Counted from the stretch's first letter, positions 36,251 through 46,937 are shown. The stretch is 51,993 bases of DNA from Bacillaceae bacterium (GCA_017656265.1 JACDOD010000016.1:1-51993), one strand, 5' to 3'. Numbers and translations are program-made. Notes: generated by a model from the letters alone, not told the origin.

Positions 36251-38704
36251 ATGATCGGATCTATTTCAAAAAGCAATGCAAAGTCGTCTCAAAAATTCAT
36301 GAGTGACGCCTGGACAAATTGGAAGCGTAAAGCAGGGGAAAAATCCAGGAAACTTTTGATTGAACGCGGCTGGCTGTTATTTTTTATTGGCTTTTTATTA
36401 GGACGAGTCATCATCCTATCATCTGTTTCGCCCTTTGCGGTTGCCTTCATTGCATCTGTCTGGATGCTCAGGAGAAAATTGACTTTAAAATTAACGGCAG
36501 CTGTACTGGCAGGAGCTCTTTCCGTTCACATCCATCAAGCGATTCTTCTTTCTTCAGCCATTATGCTATTTTTTACCTTTGCTGTACTGCTGAAAAAAGT
36601 GAAGCATCAGCAGCGATTGGTTCCTTTGCTGGTGTTTTTCTCTTACTTGATCTCCCGAATGGGAATGAACTATATTCAGGGACAATGGACTACTTATCAA
36701 TGGATGTTTTCCATTGTGGAAGCCAGTTTAAGTGTTGTTCTCGTTTACATCTTTATGCAGAGCGTGCCTCTTTTATCACCAAAACGCTATAAACAAACTT
36801 TAAAAAATGAGGAAATTGTCTGCATGATGATTTTGCTTGCATCGGTATTAACCGGAACGATTGGCTGGGTCATTTATGATGCGTCGGTTGAACAGGTGCT
36901 ATCGAGATACTTTGTTCTCTGGTTTGCTTTTGTTGCGGGAGCAGCTATTGGATCAACGGTCGGTGTGGTAACAGGCTTAATTCTAAGCCTTGCCAATGTT
37001 GCGAGTCTATATCAGATGAGTCTGTTGGCATTTTCCGGGCTGCTCGGAGGACTTTTGAAGGACGGTAAGAAAATTGGCGTCGGACTCGGTTTGTTTGTCG
37101 GGACATTACTGATTGGAATCTACTGGAATGAAGGCAGCGGGTTAACGGCTACATTAATGGAAACAGGCCTTGCTGTACTGCTCTTTTTCCTTACGCCGGA
37201 AAGCTGGATAAAAAGAGCGGCCCGTTATATTCCGGGGACCAGTGAACATTCAAAAGAACAGGAAAAGTACATGCAAAAGGTTCGGGACGTTACAGCTAGC
37301 CGGGTAGAGCAATTTTCAGATATGTTCCAGGCGCTCTCCAAAAGTTTTTCCAAAGTGGATGTCCAGGAACGGGAAAAGGACGATAAAAAAGAAATTGATT
37401 ATTTCTTGAGCAATGTCACGGAAAAAACATGTCAATCCTGCTTTAAAAAAGAAAATTGCTGGGTTCGGAACTTTGATCAGACATACCAGTATATGCAGGA
37501 AATGATGGATGGATTGGAAGATGGGTCGCTGAGACAGCGGCAAAAATTGCTTCGGAATTTTGAAAACCATTGTATCAAGTCCAATAAAGTCATTGAGACG
37601 ATGAAGCATGAATTTTCTTTTTATCTTGCCAATCAGCGTTTGAAAAAACAAGTGAAGGAAAGCAGAAGGTTTGTGGCCGATCAATTAAAAGGAGTATCAG
37701 ATGTCATGGAGGAGTTTGCAAAGGAAATTATGAGAGAACGGAAAATCCAGGAAAAGAAGGAAGAAGAAATTGTGAATGCACTAAAGGACATGGGCTTTGA
37801 AATTGAAAAATTAGAGATATATAGTCTGGAAGCAGGAAATGTTGATATTGAAATGACCCTTTCTTTTTATGACTATCATGGGGAAGCTTCGAAGCTGATT
37901 GCACCGGTATTGTCGGAGATTTTAAATGAAACCATTGAAGTAAAACATGAAGAAGTTTCGCCTTTCCCTAACGGGTACGGTTACTTTGTGTTTAAATCGG
38001 CCAAAAAATATTCGATCACTACCGGCGTTGCCCATGCGGCCAAAGGAGGGGGACTTGTATCAGGAGACAGTCATCTGACGATGGAGCTGGGTACCGGGCG
38101 CTATGCCCTGGCCATCAGTGATGGAATGGGAAATGGGGAACGGGCCTATATCGAAAGCATGGATACCCTCAGCCTTCTTCAGCAGATTTTGCAATCAGGC
38201 ATTGATGAAAAAGTAGCGATTAAATCCATTAATTCCATTTTATCACTGCGTACAACCGATGAAATTTTTTCAACCCTTGATCTGGCCGTGATTGATTTAC
38301 ATAACGCCGGGGCGAAATTTCTTAAGATCGGATCAACGCCAAGTTTTGTGAAGCGGGGGAACCAGGTATTGAAAATTGAAGCTAGCAATCTTCCAATTGG
38401 CATCATTCAGGAATTTGATGTGGATGTAGTCAGTGAACAGTTAAAGCCGGGAGATCTTTTAATTATGATGAGCGATGGTGTGTTTGAGGGCCCAAAACAT
38501 GTGGAAAATACCGATGTATGGCTGAAAAGAAAAATACGGGAAATTGAGACCGATGATCCTCAGGCAGTATCCGATCTGATTCTGGAAGAGGTATTCCGTT
38601 CAAAAGATGGGGAAATTGATGATGATATGACGGTGCTGGTAGCAAAAATTGAAAACAATGTGCCCAGGTGGGCGGCTTTTCCTATATATAAAGAAGCTAA
38701 GTAG
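36251..38704 (+). CDS. spoIIE: Stage II sporulation protein E (PP2C phosphatase)
   Basis: An 817-residue protein. The N-terminal third (about residues 40-320) has around ten hydrophobic membrane segments. A central charged, coiled-coil FtsZ-interacting region (about 335-560, with CQSCFKKENCW) leads to a C-terminal PP2C domain (about 590-810). Metal-binding residues include Asp624 in AISDGMGNGERA and Asp790-792 in DDDMTVLVA. SpoIIE sits at the polar septum and dephosphorylates SpoIIAA, which frees sigF. AGAAGGAGGATTG precedes the ATG. Transcribed alone from a Spo0A-type promoter. Confidence 0.98.
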   Translation: MIGSISKSNAKSSQKFMSDAWTNWKRKAGEKSRKLLIERGWLLFFIGFLLGRVIILSSVSPFAVAFIASVWMLRRKLTLKLTAAVLAGALSVHIHQAILLSSAIMLFFTFAVLLKKVKHQQRLVPLLVFFSYLISRMGMNYIQGQWTTYQWMFSIVEASLSVVLVYIFMQSVPLLSPKRYKQTLKNEEIVCMMILLASVLTGTIGWVIYDASVEQVLSRYFVLWFAFVAGAAIGSTVGVVTGLILSLANVASLYQMSLLAFSGLLGGLLKDGKKIGVGLGLFVGTLLIGIYWNEGSGLTATLMETGLAVLLFFLTPESWIKRAARYIPGTSEHSKEQEKYMQKVRDVTASRVEQFSDMFQALSKSFSKVDVQEREKDDKKEIDYFLSNVTEKTCQSCFKKENCWVRNFDQTYQYMQEMMDGLEDGSLRQRQKLLRNFENHCIKSNKVIETMKHEFSFYLANQRLKKQVKESRRFVADQLKGVSDVMEEFAKEIMRERKIQEKKEEEIVNALKDMGFEIEKLEIYSLEAGNVDIEMTLSFYDYHGEASKLIAPVLSEILNETIEVKHEEVSPFPNGYGYFVFKSAKKYSITTGVAHAAKGGGLVSGDSHLTMELGTGRYALAISDGMGNGERAYIESMDTLSLLQQILQSGIDEKVAIKSINSILSLRTTDEIFSTLDLAVIDLHNAGAKFLKIGSTPSFVKRGNQVLKIEASNLPIGIIQEFDVDVVSEQLKPGDLLIMMSDGVFEGPKHVENTDVWLKRKIREIETDDPQAVSDLILEEVFRSKDGEIDDDMTVLVAKIENNVPRWAAFPIYKEAK

Positions 38705-38826
38705 AACGTGCCTGCCTCCTTCTCTGCTGCAAGATTGGCTACATCCTGATGATTCTATGAAGATACAAGTATAAAATTTAACCGATTCGTCGAGGATGGT
38801 AATAGCAAAAGGAGGAGGGAAGAATA

Positions 38827-39567
38827 GTGAAAAAAGGCACGTTAAAGCAAATCTTGCTGATTACCGATGGATGTTCGAATCAGGGAGAAGATCCATCTGC
38901 TGTCAGTGCTCTAATTCGGCAGCAGGGAATTACCGTCAATGTAATCGGTGTTCTTGAAGATGACGGTTCTGAGGATCCAGAAGGGCTGCAAGAAGTAGAG
39001 GAAATTGCATCAGCTGGAGGAGGAGTAAGCAGAATTGTTTATGCAAAAGCTCTTTCCCAGACTGTGCAAATGGTTACGAGACAGGCGATGACTCAGACCT
39101 TGCAGGGAGTGGTCAATCAGGAGCTGCAGCAAATCCTGGGATCTGATCAATCCATGGATGATTTGCCGCCGGAAAAAAGAGGAGAAGTGATGGAAGTTGT
39201 TGAAGATCTGGGTGAAACGTGTGACCTTGAAGTGCTGGTTTTGGTGGATACCAGCGCCAGCATGACTAATAAATTGCCTACGGTCAAAGAAGCCCTTGAG
39301 GATTTGTCCTTAAGCTTGAACGCCAGAACCGGCAAAAACCGGTTTGCCATTTTTAGCTTTCCGGGAAATCGAAAAAATATAAGTGAAATTCTATCATGGA
39401 CACCGGCTATAGAACATATTTCATCGGTATTTCCAAAGCTGACTAGTGGAGGGATTACCCCTACAGGCCCTGCTTTAAAAGAAGCTATGTTTCAGTTTGC
39501 CAGCGCGCCGGCATTAAAAGAACGGAGCAAGACGGATGAAATCATCTATGAAGAACCAGGTCATTAA
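38827..39567 (+). CDS. yabS: VWA-domain protein YabS
   Basis: A 246-residue von Willebrand factor A-type protein. The N-terminal ILLITDGCSNQGEDPSAVSAL segment is followed, near residue 140, by the MIDAS motif DTSASMTNK. A third conserved Thr/Gly region (SGGITPTGPALKEAM) is near residue 210. B. subtilis YabS has the same layout and is sporulation-associated; the partner is unknown. GTG start after AAAGGAGGAGGGAAG. Its end overlaps yabT by 32 bases, so the VWA protein and the kinase are co-expressed. Confidence 0.9.
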   Translation: MKKGTLKQILLITDGCSNQGEDPSAVSALIRQQGITVNVIGVLEDDGSEDPEGLQEVEEIASAGGGVSRIVYAKALSQTVQMVTRQAMTQTLQGVVNQELQQILGSDQSMDDLPPEKRGEVMEVVEDLGETCDLEVLVLVDTSASMTNKLPTVKEALEDLSLSLNARTGKNRFAIFSFPGNRKNISEILSWTPAIEHISSVFPKLTSGGITPTGPALKEAMFQFASAPALKERSKTDEIIYEEPGH

Positions 39568-40501
39568 TATTAGGCCTGGAACCATCATACAGGGTAAATG
39601 GCATCATAACCAATACGAGATTGTTAAACAATTGGGTCATGGGGCGTGCGGCACTGTATATTTAGCCTTATTTCAGCATAAACACGTTGCTTTAAAAATC
39701 AGCAGACAGCAAGCGTCCATTACAACCGAAGTGAATGTGCTAAAGGCATTGAATCAGGTCCAGGGAGCCCGCCTTGGACCTTCTTTAATGGATGTGGATG
39801 ATTTTGTGACAGCCAGAGGGGTATCTTTCTCTTTTTATGTAATGGAAAATTTGCAGGGGTATGAGCTCAATCGGTTTATCCGTCAAAAAGGACAGGAATG
39901 GCTGGGGATTTTGACACTGCAATTGCTGGATGATCTGGATGCGCTGCATCAGGCAGGATGGGTATTTGGGGATTTAAAGCCAGAAAATTTAATGGTGACC
40001 GCTCCTCCTCCGCGGCTCCGCTGGATTGATGTAGGCGGGACTACCCGTATAGGAAGAGCTATTAAAGAGTTTACAGAATTTTATGATCGTGGATACTGGG
40101 GACTAGGCAGTCGAAAGGCTGAACCTGGCTATGACCTTTTTGCCCTTGCTATGGTGCTGATTCAAGTTTCATATCCGAAGCGTTTTGACAGAGGGGCTGA
40201 TCCGGCCAGGACACTAAAGACGAAATTACGGCACGCACCCATGCTCCAAAAATATGTTCCATGTATCGAACGGGCTTTGTTTGGCAAATATAGTTCAAGT
40301 AAGGAAATGAAACACGATTTACTGAACAGTATGACCACCAGATCCAGGAATGTGTCCAGTACCAGCCGGCGAAAGCATGTCCCTAAACAGCAAAAGAAAG
40401 GGATCCATCCCCGCGAAAAATATCGTATCCTGGAGCCGATAGGGATTGGGGTTGTTCTTCTCCTGTTTGGCATGGTGTTCATGATGCTCCAATCATTATA
40501 G
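39536..40501 (+). CDS. yabT: Hanks-type Ser/Thr protein kinase YabT
   Basis: A 321-residue eukaryotic-like kinase. Glycine loop GHGACG at residues 34-39, ATP-binding Lys54 (VALKIS), catalytic GDLKPEN with Asp146 and Lys148, and IDVGGT (Asp165) in place of DFG. The C-terminus has a basic, probably DNA-binding region (about 250-295) and a single membrane segment (about 298-318) with no extracellular sensor. In B. subtilis YabT is a septum-localised, DNA-activated sporulation kinase that phosphorylates RecA. ATG 39536 (inside yabS) with GGAGCAAG; ATG 39548 is possible. Confidence 0.93.
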   Translation: MKSSMKNQVINIRPGTIIQGKWHHNQYEIVKQLGHGACGTVYLALFQHKHVALKISRQQASITTEVNVLKALNQVQGARLGPSLMDVDDFVTARGVSFSFYVMENLQGYELNRFIRQKGQEWLGILTLQLLDDLDALHQAGWVFGDLKPENLMVTAPPPRLRWIDVGGTTRIGRAIKEFTEFYDRGYWGLGSRKAEPGYDLFALAMVLIQVSYPKRFDRGADPARTLKTKLRHAPMLQKYVPCIERALFGKYSSSKEMKHDLLNSMTTRSRNVSSTSRRKHVPKQQKKGIHPREKYRILEPIGIGVVLLLFGMVFMMLQSL

Positions 40502-40602
40502 ATTTGTTCAAAAAAAGTTGCGATTTTCCTAGATGAACTCTTTGCAGTGATTTCATGGAAAGTGATAGGATATATATGATAAAGGAATAGTCTGGGATCG
40601 GA

Positions 40603-42009
40603 GTGTCTGGATTGATTCAGAAAAAGGTTCTTCCATTTGCTAAAAAACATAACCTGTTTACAAAAGGCAGCAAAGTATACATAGCCGTCTCAGGAGGACC
40701 TGATTCACTGGCACTACTGCATTTTTTTTCATCCATTCGTCACGAATACCAGCTTGATTTAACAGCAGTCTCAGTGGATCATCAGCTCAGACAGGATGAA
40801 TCGCAACAGGATCTCAAATTTGTAAAACAAATATGCCAACTATGGAATATCGATTTTATTGGAACTTCTCTGAACGTGCCTGCGTATAAAGAGAAGACCC
40901 GGATGGGAACACAGGCAGCAGCCAGAGAATTAAGATATCAATTTTTTGAACAGGTCATGAAAAAAAGCAAGACCAAATCCCCTCTCCTTGCCATGGGGCA
41001 TCACGGTGACGATCAGGTTGAAACCATGTTTATGCGTTTGATGAGAGGAACGAAGCCAGGAGGTATTCCGGTGAAGCGTCCATTCGCCGGGGGGTGGATT
41101 ATCCGGCCTTTTTTATGTCTGACAAAAAAGGAGATACAGGCTTATTGTGATACAGAAGGACTCACACCGCGCCTGGACCCGTCCAACTTATCTCCCGTTT
41201 ATACCCGTAATGCTTTCCGGCTGAACGTATTACCCTTTTTAAAAAAGCACAACCCTGCCATCCATGAGAATCTGCAAAAGGTAAGTGAAGTGCTGCAGGA
41301 AGATGAGGCGTATCTTTTTCACGAAGCCCAAAAAATTGTCGAGAAAACCGTAATATTTAGGATGGACCCCCGGGAGGCAGAGGTAAATCTTAAACATTTT
41401 AAGGATTGCCCTCGTCCTTTACAAAGGAGAGCCTTTCATCTAATATTAAACTATCTTTACAGAAAGCCTGAAGATGAAATCACATCTGTTCACCTGGAAC
41501 AGATTTTTGATGTTATGGATTCCCAAAACCCTAACAGCACGCTTTATTTTCCAAACCATTTATTGGTACACAAATCATATGAGGAGCTGTTATTTTCCTT
41601 TAAGAAACCAGACGGCTCACTCCCGCCAGTTACGATCAGCCCCGGGGAGGAAGCTGTTCTGCCGAATGGATGGAAAATCTTAGCGAAGGCCATTAAACAA
41701 AGGGAACGTCCTCCTGAACTTTCAGAAAAAGAATTTGTGTGCAGCATGGAGTCCGTTTCCCTGCCTTTAACAATCCGATCCAGACAAAGTGGAGACCGGA
41801 TGAATATTCGAGGGTTAAATGGGAGTAAAAAAATAAAAGATATATTTATTGATGAAAAGGTTCCCAGATATATCAGGGATACCTGGCCGGTTGTCACGGA
41901 TCAAACGGGAAAAATCCTCTGGCTTGCCGGTTTGAAAAAAGGGGAAGTCACAGATACTGAAGCTTCGGAATGGCTTAAAATCATCGTAGAAAAAAGTGAT
42001 GAAAAATAG
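40603..42009 (+). CDS. tilS: tRNA(Ile)-lysidine synthetase
   Basis: A 468-residue N-type ATP pyrophosphatase. P-loop [13 protein letters not shown] is near residue 30, and [19 protein letters not shown] near 128 supplies catalytic residues. A C-terminal TilS domain (from about 380, [10 protein letters not shown]) follows. It converts C34 of tRNA-Ile2 (CAU) to lysidine so that AUA is read as Ile; essential. The start is uncertain: GTG 40603 is used, but TTG 40612 has the better ribosome site (CGGAG, 8 bases). It ends 16 bases before hpt, in the same order as B. subtilis. Confidence 0.96.
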   Translation: MSGLIQKKVLPFAKKHNLFTKGSKVYIAVSGGPDSLALLHFFSSIRHEYQLDLTAVSVDHQLRQDESQQDLKFVKQICQLWNIDFIGTSLNVPAYKEKTRMGTQAAARELRYQFFEQVMKKSKTKSPLLAMGHHGDDQVETMFMRLMRGTKPGGIPVKRPFAGGWIIRPFLCLTKKEIQAYCDTEGLTPRLDPSNLSPVYTRNAFRLNVLPFLKKHNPAIHENLQKVSEVLQEDEAYLFHEAQKIVEKTVIFRMDPREAEVNLKHFKDCPRPLQRRAFHLILNYLYRKPEDEITSVHLEQIFDVMDSQNPNSTLYFPNHLLVHKSYEELLFSFKKPDGSLPPVTISPGEEAVLPNGWKILAKAIKQRERPPELSEKEFVCSMESVSLPLTIRSRQSGDRMNIRGLNGSKKIKDIFIDEKVPRYIRDTWPVVTDQTGKILWLAGLKKGEVTDTEASEWLKIIVEKSDEK

Positions 42010-42025
42010 GAGGAGCGAAGACACC

Positions 42026-42568
42026 ATGTACAGTGATATTAAGGAAGTTTTAATCACCGAGGAGGAGCTGCAGAAAAAGATTAAAGAGATCGCTGCACAA
42101 TTAACGGAGGAGTATCAGGGCAAGTTTCCACTGGCTATTGGGGTACTAAAAGGGGCTATGCCATTTATGGCGGATCTGCTCAAACGAATTGAAACCCATC
42201 TGGAAATGGACTTTATGGATGTGTCCAGCTACGGTTCTCAGACGAAATCTTCGGGGGAAGTAAAAATTGTTAAAGATTTAGATACAAAAGTAGAAGGAAG
42301 AGACCTGTTAATTATTGAAGATATTATTGACAGTGGATTAACGCTGAGCTACCTGGTCGATCTGTTCAAATACCGCGGTGCAAAATCCATTAAGATTGTG
42401 ACATTATTGGATAAGCCTGCCGGAAGAAAAGTAGATATTGAAGCGGATATCGTTGGATTTGATGTACCTGATGAATTTGTTGTGGGCTACGGGCTTGACT
42501 ATAACGAAAAATATCGGAATTTACCATTTATTGGTGTGTTAAAACCAGAAGTTTATTCCGAAAACTAA
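42026..42568 (+). CDS. hpt: Hypoxanthine-guanine phosphoribosyltransferase
   Basis: A 180-residue purine salvage enzyme that joins hypoxanthine or guanine to PRPP. The flexible-loop region [15 protein letters not shown] is near residue 70. The PRPP motif [16 protein letters not shown] is near residues 95-110, and the base-binding [27 protein letters not shown] segment near 130-160 closes the site. ATG 42026 is preceded by TAGGAGGAGCG, which overlaps the tilS stop codon; upstream in-frame GTG 41996 lies inside tilS and is rejected. Likely co-transcribed with tilS. Confidence 0.97.
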   Translation: MYSDIKEVLITEEELQKKIKEIAAQLTEEYQGKFPLAIGVLKGAMPFMADLLKRIETHLEMDFMDVSSYGSQTKSSGEVKIVKDLDTKVEGRDLLIIEDIIDSGLTLSYLVDLFKYRGAKSIKIVTLLDKPAGRKVDIEADIVGFDVPDEFVVGYGLDYNEKYRNLPFIGVLKPEVYSEN

Positions 42569-42691
42569 AAAAATGCAGGAGTTTTGGATTAATAATTTAA
42601 ATTATTTTATAATAATGGTTATTAGTTGTGATTATATTATTCATTATGGTACCATTTTATATAGTTTTGTCGCTTTGGGAGGAGGTAGGAA

Positions 42692-44680
42692 ATGAACCGG
42701 GTATTTCGCAACACAATATTTTATTTAGTTATATTTCTGGTAGTGATTGGAGTAGTTGGTTTATTCCGCGGAACAAACCAGCAGACACAGAATTTTACGT
42801 ATAATGAGTTTTATGAAGTGTTTAATAATGGTCAAATTGAAAGCATGACCATCCAATATACAAATCAAGTTTATGCTGTAACGGGTGAACTCGTTGCCGG
42901 TGAAGAGAATCGTTCCTTTGTTGTCCAGATTCCAGCTACCGAAGAAGAAATTAATGAATTGAAAATGGCTGCTCAGGAGCAGGGGATTGAGTTTGAATTT
43001 TTAAAGGCTGAAGAGCCCAGCACCTGGGTAAGATTCTTCACTTCCATCATCCCTTTTATTATCATTTTCATTCTGTTCTTCTTCCTGCTTAATCAAATGC
43101 AGGGCGGCGGAAACCGGGTCATGAATTTTGGCAAGAGCAAAGCCAGATTATATAACGAAGAGAAAAATAAAGTCAGATTTAAAGATGTAGCGGGCGCAGA
43201 TGAAGAAAAGCAAGAACTGGTTGAAGTAGTTGAATTCTTAAAAGATCCGCGCAAATTTTCACAGCTTGGGGCACGTATTCCTAAAGGGGTTCTCCTTGTA
43301 GGACCTCCAGGAACAGGTAAAACATTGCTTGCCCGTGCTGTTGCTGGGGAGGCGGGAGTTCCGTTCTTCTCCATCAGTGGTTCTGACTTTGTGGAAATGT
43401 TTGTGGGTGTAGGTGCTTCTCGAGTACGTGATTTGTTTGAAAATGCAAAGAAAAATGCACCATGTATCATTTTTATTGACGAAATTGACGCAGTCGGTCG
43501 TCAGCGGGGTGCTGGTCTGGGCGGCGGACATGATGAGCGTGAACAAACCCTGAACCAGCTGCTCGTTGAAATGGATGGTTTCAGTGCAAATGAAGGGATT
43601 ATTATAGTCGCTGCGACAAACCGTCCGGATATCCTGGATCCAGCCTTGCTCCGTCCAGGACGATTTGATCGTCAAATTACGGTGAATCGCCCGGATGTTA
43701 AAGGCCGTGAAGAAGTACTTAAAGTACATGCGAAGAATAAGCCGTTAAATGATTCAGTGAACCTTAAAACCATTGCACTGCGCACGCCTGGTTTCTCAGG
43801 TGCTGATCTTGAAAACCTGCTCAATGAGGCTGCTCTTGTTGCGGCAAGAGCAAATAAAAAGTCCATCGATATGGATGATGTTGATGAAGCAATTGACCGT
43901 GTGATTGCGGGACCGGCGAAGAAGAGCCGAGTCATATCTGAGAAAGAGCGTAAAATTGTTGCCTACCACGAAAGCGGGCATACAGTTATTGGCATGGTGT
44001 TAGACGAGGCAGACATGGTTCATAAAGTAACCATTGTACCACGGGGTCAGGCAGGAGGCTATGCTGTCATGCTGCCGAAAGAAGACCGTTACTTTATGAC
44101 GAAACCGGAGTTGCTGGATAAGATTACCGGTTTGTTGGGCGGGCGAGTTGCTGAAGAGATTATTTTCGGTGAAGTTTCAACTGGTGCCCATAACGATTTC
44201 CAGCGTGCGACGGGAATTGCACGTAAAATGGTTACTGAATACGGTATGAGTGATAAATTGGGACCAGTACAGTTTGGCAGCCCGAATGGTCAGGTGTTCC
44301 TTGGACGGGATATCCAGAGTGAACAAAATTACAGTGACCAGATTGCCTATGATATTGACCAGGAAATTCAAAACATCATGAAAGACTGTTATGACCGGGC
44401 TAAGCGAATTCTGACAGAAAATCGGGATAAATTAGAATTGATTGCAAAAACATTGCTCGAAGTAGAAACACTGGATGCTGAGCAAATCAAGTCCCTTTTT
44501 GATAGAGGAGAATTGCCGGAAAGGTCCGTTGGAGAATCTTCCGACATAGAAAATAAAGAAGAAGCAAAGCCGGAAAAAACTGAGCATTCATCCAATGATG
44601 TGAAGGTCAATATTCAGTCTAAGCCTGAGGAAGATACAGAACATAAGCAACAGGACGATGATCACCAGAAAAAGGAATAA
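42692..44680 (+). CDS. ftsH: ATP-dependent zinc metalloprotease FtsH
   Basis: A 662-residue membrane-bound AAA protease. Two membrane segments (about 6-26 and 113-133) flank an extracytoplasmic loop. Walker A GPPGTGKT is at 204-211, followed by Walker [13 protein letters not shown], the second region of homology ([20 protein letters not shown]), zinc motif HESGH at 426-430 and an acidic C-terminal tail. FtsH degrades membrane and regulatory proteins; in B. subtilis it acts on Spo0E and is needed for sporulation. GGAGGAGGTAGG precedes the ATG. A candidate promoter is TTGGAT (42584) with TATAAT (42608-42613). Its usual neighbour coaX is absent. Confidence 0.98.
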   Translation: MNRVFRNTIFYLVIFLVVIGVVGLFRGTNQQTQNFTYNEFYEVFNNGQIESMTIQYTNQVYAVTGELVAGEENRSFVVQIPATEEEINELKMAAQEQGIEFEFLKAEEPSTWVRFFTSIIPFIIIFILFFFLLNQMQGGGNRVMNFGKSKARLYNEEKNKVRFKDVAGADEEKQELVEVVEFLKDPRKFSQLGARIPKGVLLVGPPGTGKTLLARAVAGEAGVPFFSISGSDFVEMFVGVGASRVRDLFENAKKNAPCIIFIDEIDAVGRQRGAGLGGGHDEREQTLNQLLVEMDGFSANEGIIIVAATNRPDILDPALLRPGRFDRQITVNRPDVKGREEVLKVHAKNKPLNDSVNLKTIALRTPGFSGADLENLLNEAALVAARANKKSIDMDDVDEAIDRVIAGPAKKSRVISEKERKIVAYHESGHTVIGMVLDEADMVHKVTIVPRGQAGGYAVMLPKEDRYFMTKPELLDKITGLLGGRVAEEIIFGEVSTGAHNDFQRATGIARKMVTEYGMSDKLGPVQFGSPNGQVFLGRDIQSEQNYSDQIAYDIDQEIQNIMKDCYDRAKRILTENRDKLELIAKTLLEVETLDAEQIKSLFDRGELPERSVGESSDIENKEEAKPEKTEHSSNDVKVNIQSKPEEDTEHKQQDDDHQKKE

Positions 44681-44705
44681 TCGTCGCTGAATCGGCCGAT
44701 AGGAT

Positions 44706-44738
44706 ACCCTTGCTAATTCATTAGCAAGGGTTTTTTTG
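44706..44738 (+). terminator. ftsH terminator
   Basis: ACCCTTGCTAA (44706-44716) pairs perfectly with TTAGCAAGGGT (44721-44731) over TTCA, followed by T6. Confidence 0.95.
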
Positions 44739-44950
44739 ATCCTTTCTTATACCCCAGCCTTTTTTGTGTCAGCAGAAAATTACCTTTCCTCAGTTTAGAA
44801 ATCAAACATATATGTATGGTATGATATCGATAGTAAATTGTTAGAATGACAGGTGAATGAACAGACTAAGGCTTTGAAGAAATCATTAATCGGATTCATT
44901 TTATAAAAATAAGTATAGCCATTGCAGCAGAGAAAAAGGAGATGAAACTC

Positions 44951-45823
44951 ATGGGAGATTATTTAATTCGTGCAACAGCTTTTGAAGGAAATGTCAGAGC
45001 ATTTGCAATTCAATCTACAGAAACCGTTCATGAAGCGTGTCAGCGTCAGGATACATGGGCAACGGCATCCGCAGCTCTTGGTCGAACGATAACCATAGGG
45101 GCGATGATGGGGGCAATGCTGAAGGGTGACGACCAATTAACCATAAAAGTGGAAGGGAATGGTCCAATGGGGGCCATCATCGTAGACAGTAATGCCAGAG
45201 GAGAAGTAAGGGGATATGTTAAAAACCCCCATGTTGATTTTGATCTGAATGAAAAGGGCAAACTCGATGTAAAAAGAGCCGTAGGTACCAGCGGATTTGT
45301 CAGTGTGGTCAAGGACCTCGGGCTGAGGGATTATTTTACTGGCCAGGTGCCTATTGTATCAGGTGAGATCAGTGAAGATTTCACTTACTATTTTGCAAGG
45401 TCTGAACAAATTCCATCTGCCGTTGGGGCAGGGGTGATTGTAAATCCAGATTTGTCCATCAAGGCAGCAGGCGGTTTTATCATTCAGATGATGCCGGGAG
45501 CCGATGATGAAACAATTACGAAAATTGAAGAAAGACTAAAAGTCATCCCGCCTATCTCCTCCATGGTCCGGGACGGAAAAACGCCGGAAGAAATACTGGA
45601 AATTCTCCTGGAAGGCGGCCATGTGAAGGTGCTGAATAACATGCCTGTACAATATAAATGCCGCTGTTCCAAAGAGCGTCTGGCTAATGCCATTGCCGCC
45701 TTAGGAAACGATGAAATTCAGCAAATGATCGATGAAGATCAGGGTGCCGAAGCAGTATGTCACTTCTGCAACACCAAATACCATTTCACTCAAGAAGAAC
45801 TGGAGGAACTAAAGTCTGAATAA
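44951..45823 (+). CDS. hslO: Redox-regulated chaperone Hsp33
   Basis: A 290-residue Hsp33. The N-terminal domain has the conserved [26 protein letters not shown] and [19 protein letters not shown] blocks. The C-terminal redox switch has Cys237-x-Cys239 and Cys270-x2-Cys273, which bind zinc when reduced. On oxidation the protein unfolds in part and holds other unfolding proteins. ATG 44951 is chosen over 44942: AAAGGAGA lies 8 bases before it and [13 protein letters not shown] aligns with homologues. yacD follows 13 bases later. Confidence 0.96.
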   Translation: MGDYLIRATAFEGNVRAFAIQSTETVHEACQRQDTWATASAALGRTITIGAMMGAMLKGDDQLTIKVEGNGPMGAIIVDSNARGEVRGYVKNPHVDFDLNEKGKLDVKRAVGTSGFVSVVKDLGLRDYFTGQVPIVSGEISEDFTYYFARSEQIPSAVGAGVIVNPDLSIKAAGGFIIQMMPGADDETITKIEERLKVIPPISSMVRDGKTPEEILEILLEGGHVKVLNNMPVQYKCRCSKERLANAIAALGNDEIQQMIDEDQGAEAVCHFCNTKYHFTQEELEELKSE

Positions 45824-45836
45824 AGAGGTGGCTGTT

Positions 45837-46754
45837 TTGTCAAGGAGATTGTTATGGGGGATGGTTATCCTTCTGATCATCACTAATATTACAACCGTCA
45901 TGGGCTTTATGAAATATGCAGATGAGCAGCAGGAGTCACAGGCCAACGATGATTACGGGACGGAAGATTTAGATCAGAATCAAGTTGCAATCGTGGGGAA
46001 TTCATCGATCTCCAGACCGGAATGGATTCAGGAATTGACCGATCAGTTTGGTCGCCGTGTTCTTGAAAATATGATTGATCAGAATGTGGTTTTTCAGCTT
46101 GCGGACCGTTATGATATCAAACTGAATGAAAAATGGGTCAATCGGGAGGTTTCCATCCTGGAAACTACAATGAACACTTTTGATGAAAAACAAATAGAAG
46201 CTGAGCGCAAAAAATTTAAAGAAAATGTTTTATACCAGCTTTATTTAGAGGAATTGGTAACCAAAGATATCGTTATCGAAGAACAACAAATCAAGCAATA
46301 TTATGAGAAACACAAAGATTATTTTGATTTTTCAACTACCTATCAGCTGTCCCATATTTTGCTGGAGGATATGGAAGAAGCTAACCAGGTCCTTCAAGAG
46401 CTTGAGGAGGGAGCTTCTTTCAGTATGCTTGCCAGAGAATATTCCATTGACTCCTATACGAAGGATGAAGGCGGCTATTTAGGATATTTTGCAGAGGATA
46501 ATGTCTACCTGCCATCCGCCTACTATGAAACAGCCAAACAGCTAAGCCCGGGAGAATACAGTGATTCTTTTCAGACAAAGGACGGATCTGTAATTTTATA
46601 CTTGCATCGCGTGTTGCCTGAAATCACTTTTACCTTTGAAGAACTTAAGCCTGTGATCAAAAGAAGGCTGGCCATCGAACAAATCAATGTGGAACAGGCG
46701 AAACATATTTTATGGGATGAGGTAGGAGTGGAGTGGATGTACAGTCAGCCTTAA
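45837..46754 (+). CDS. yacD: PrsA-like peptidyl-prolyl isomerase YacD
   Basis: A 305-residue secreted or membrane-anchored protein. The N-terminal hydrophobic segment (about residues 5-25, LWGMVILLIITNITTVMGF) has no lipobox cysteine, unlike PrsA. A SurA-like N-terminal helical part follows, then a parvulin domain (about 165-260, YQLSHILLEDMEEA...LAREYSIDSYTKDEGGYLGYF). It probably assists folding of exported proteins. TTG 45837 is preferred to GTG 45828, since AAAGAGG then has proper spacing. The next gene is folP; cysK and the pab genes present here in B. subtilis are missing. Confidence 0.88.
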   Translation: MSRRLLWGMVILLIITNITTVMGFMKYADEQQESQANDDYGTEDLDQNQVAIVGNSSISRPEWIQELTDQFGRRVLENMIDQNVVFQLADRYDIKLNEKWVNREVSILETTMNTFDEKQIEAERKKFKENVLYQLYLEELVTKDIVIEEQQIKQYYEKHKDYFDFSTTYQLSHILLEDMEEANQVLQELEEGASFSMLAREYSIDSYTKDEGGYLGYFAEDNVYLPSAYYETAKQLSPGEYSDSFQTKDGSVILYLHRVLPEITFTFEELKPVIKRRLAIEQINVEQAKHILWDEVGVEWMYSQP

Positions 46755-46818
46755 CCATCCGCCGGGTGTCAGCAGGCAAGAGATCTTGTTTAACCATTTC
46801 ACAGATATGGTCATGCAG

Positions 46819-46842
46819 ACTCGTCAGCAGACGAGTTTTTTC
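46819..46842 (+). terminator. hslO-yacD terminator
   Basis: ACTCGTC (46819-46825) pairs with GACGAGT (46830-46836) over AGCA, then TTTTTC. Just beyond lies a perfect 14-bp palindrome, GAATTCATGAATTC (46863-46876). Confidence 0.88.
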
Positions 46843-46937
46843 ATAAAAGGCTGTTTTTGATACGAATTCATGAATTCCTTTACAAGATTGTGTACAATAG
46901 AAAAAGTGAATGATGGACGGAAAAGGGGCTGATCTTC

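Noticed and set aside
35982-36254. 90- and 60-codon ORFs upstream of spoIIE
   Set aside because: They overlap the Spo0A-type promoter region, have no proper ribosome site and no recognised similarity.
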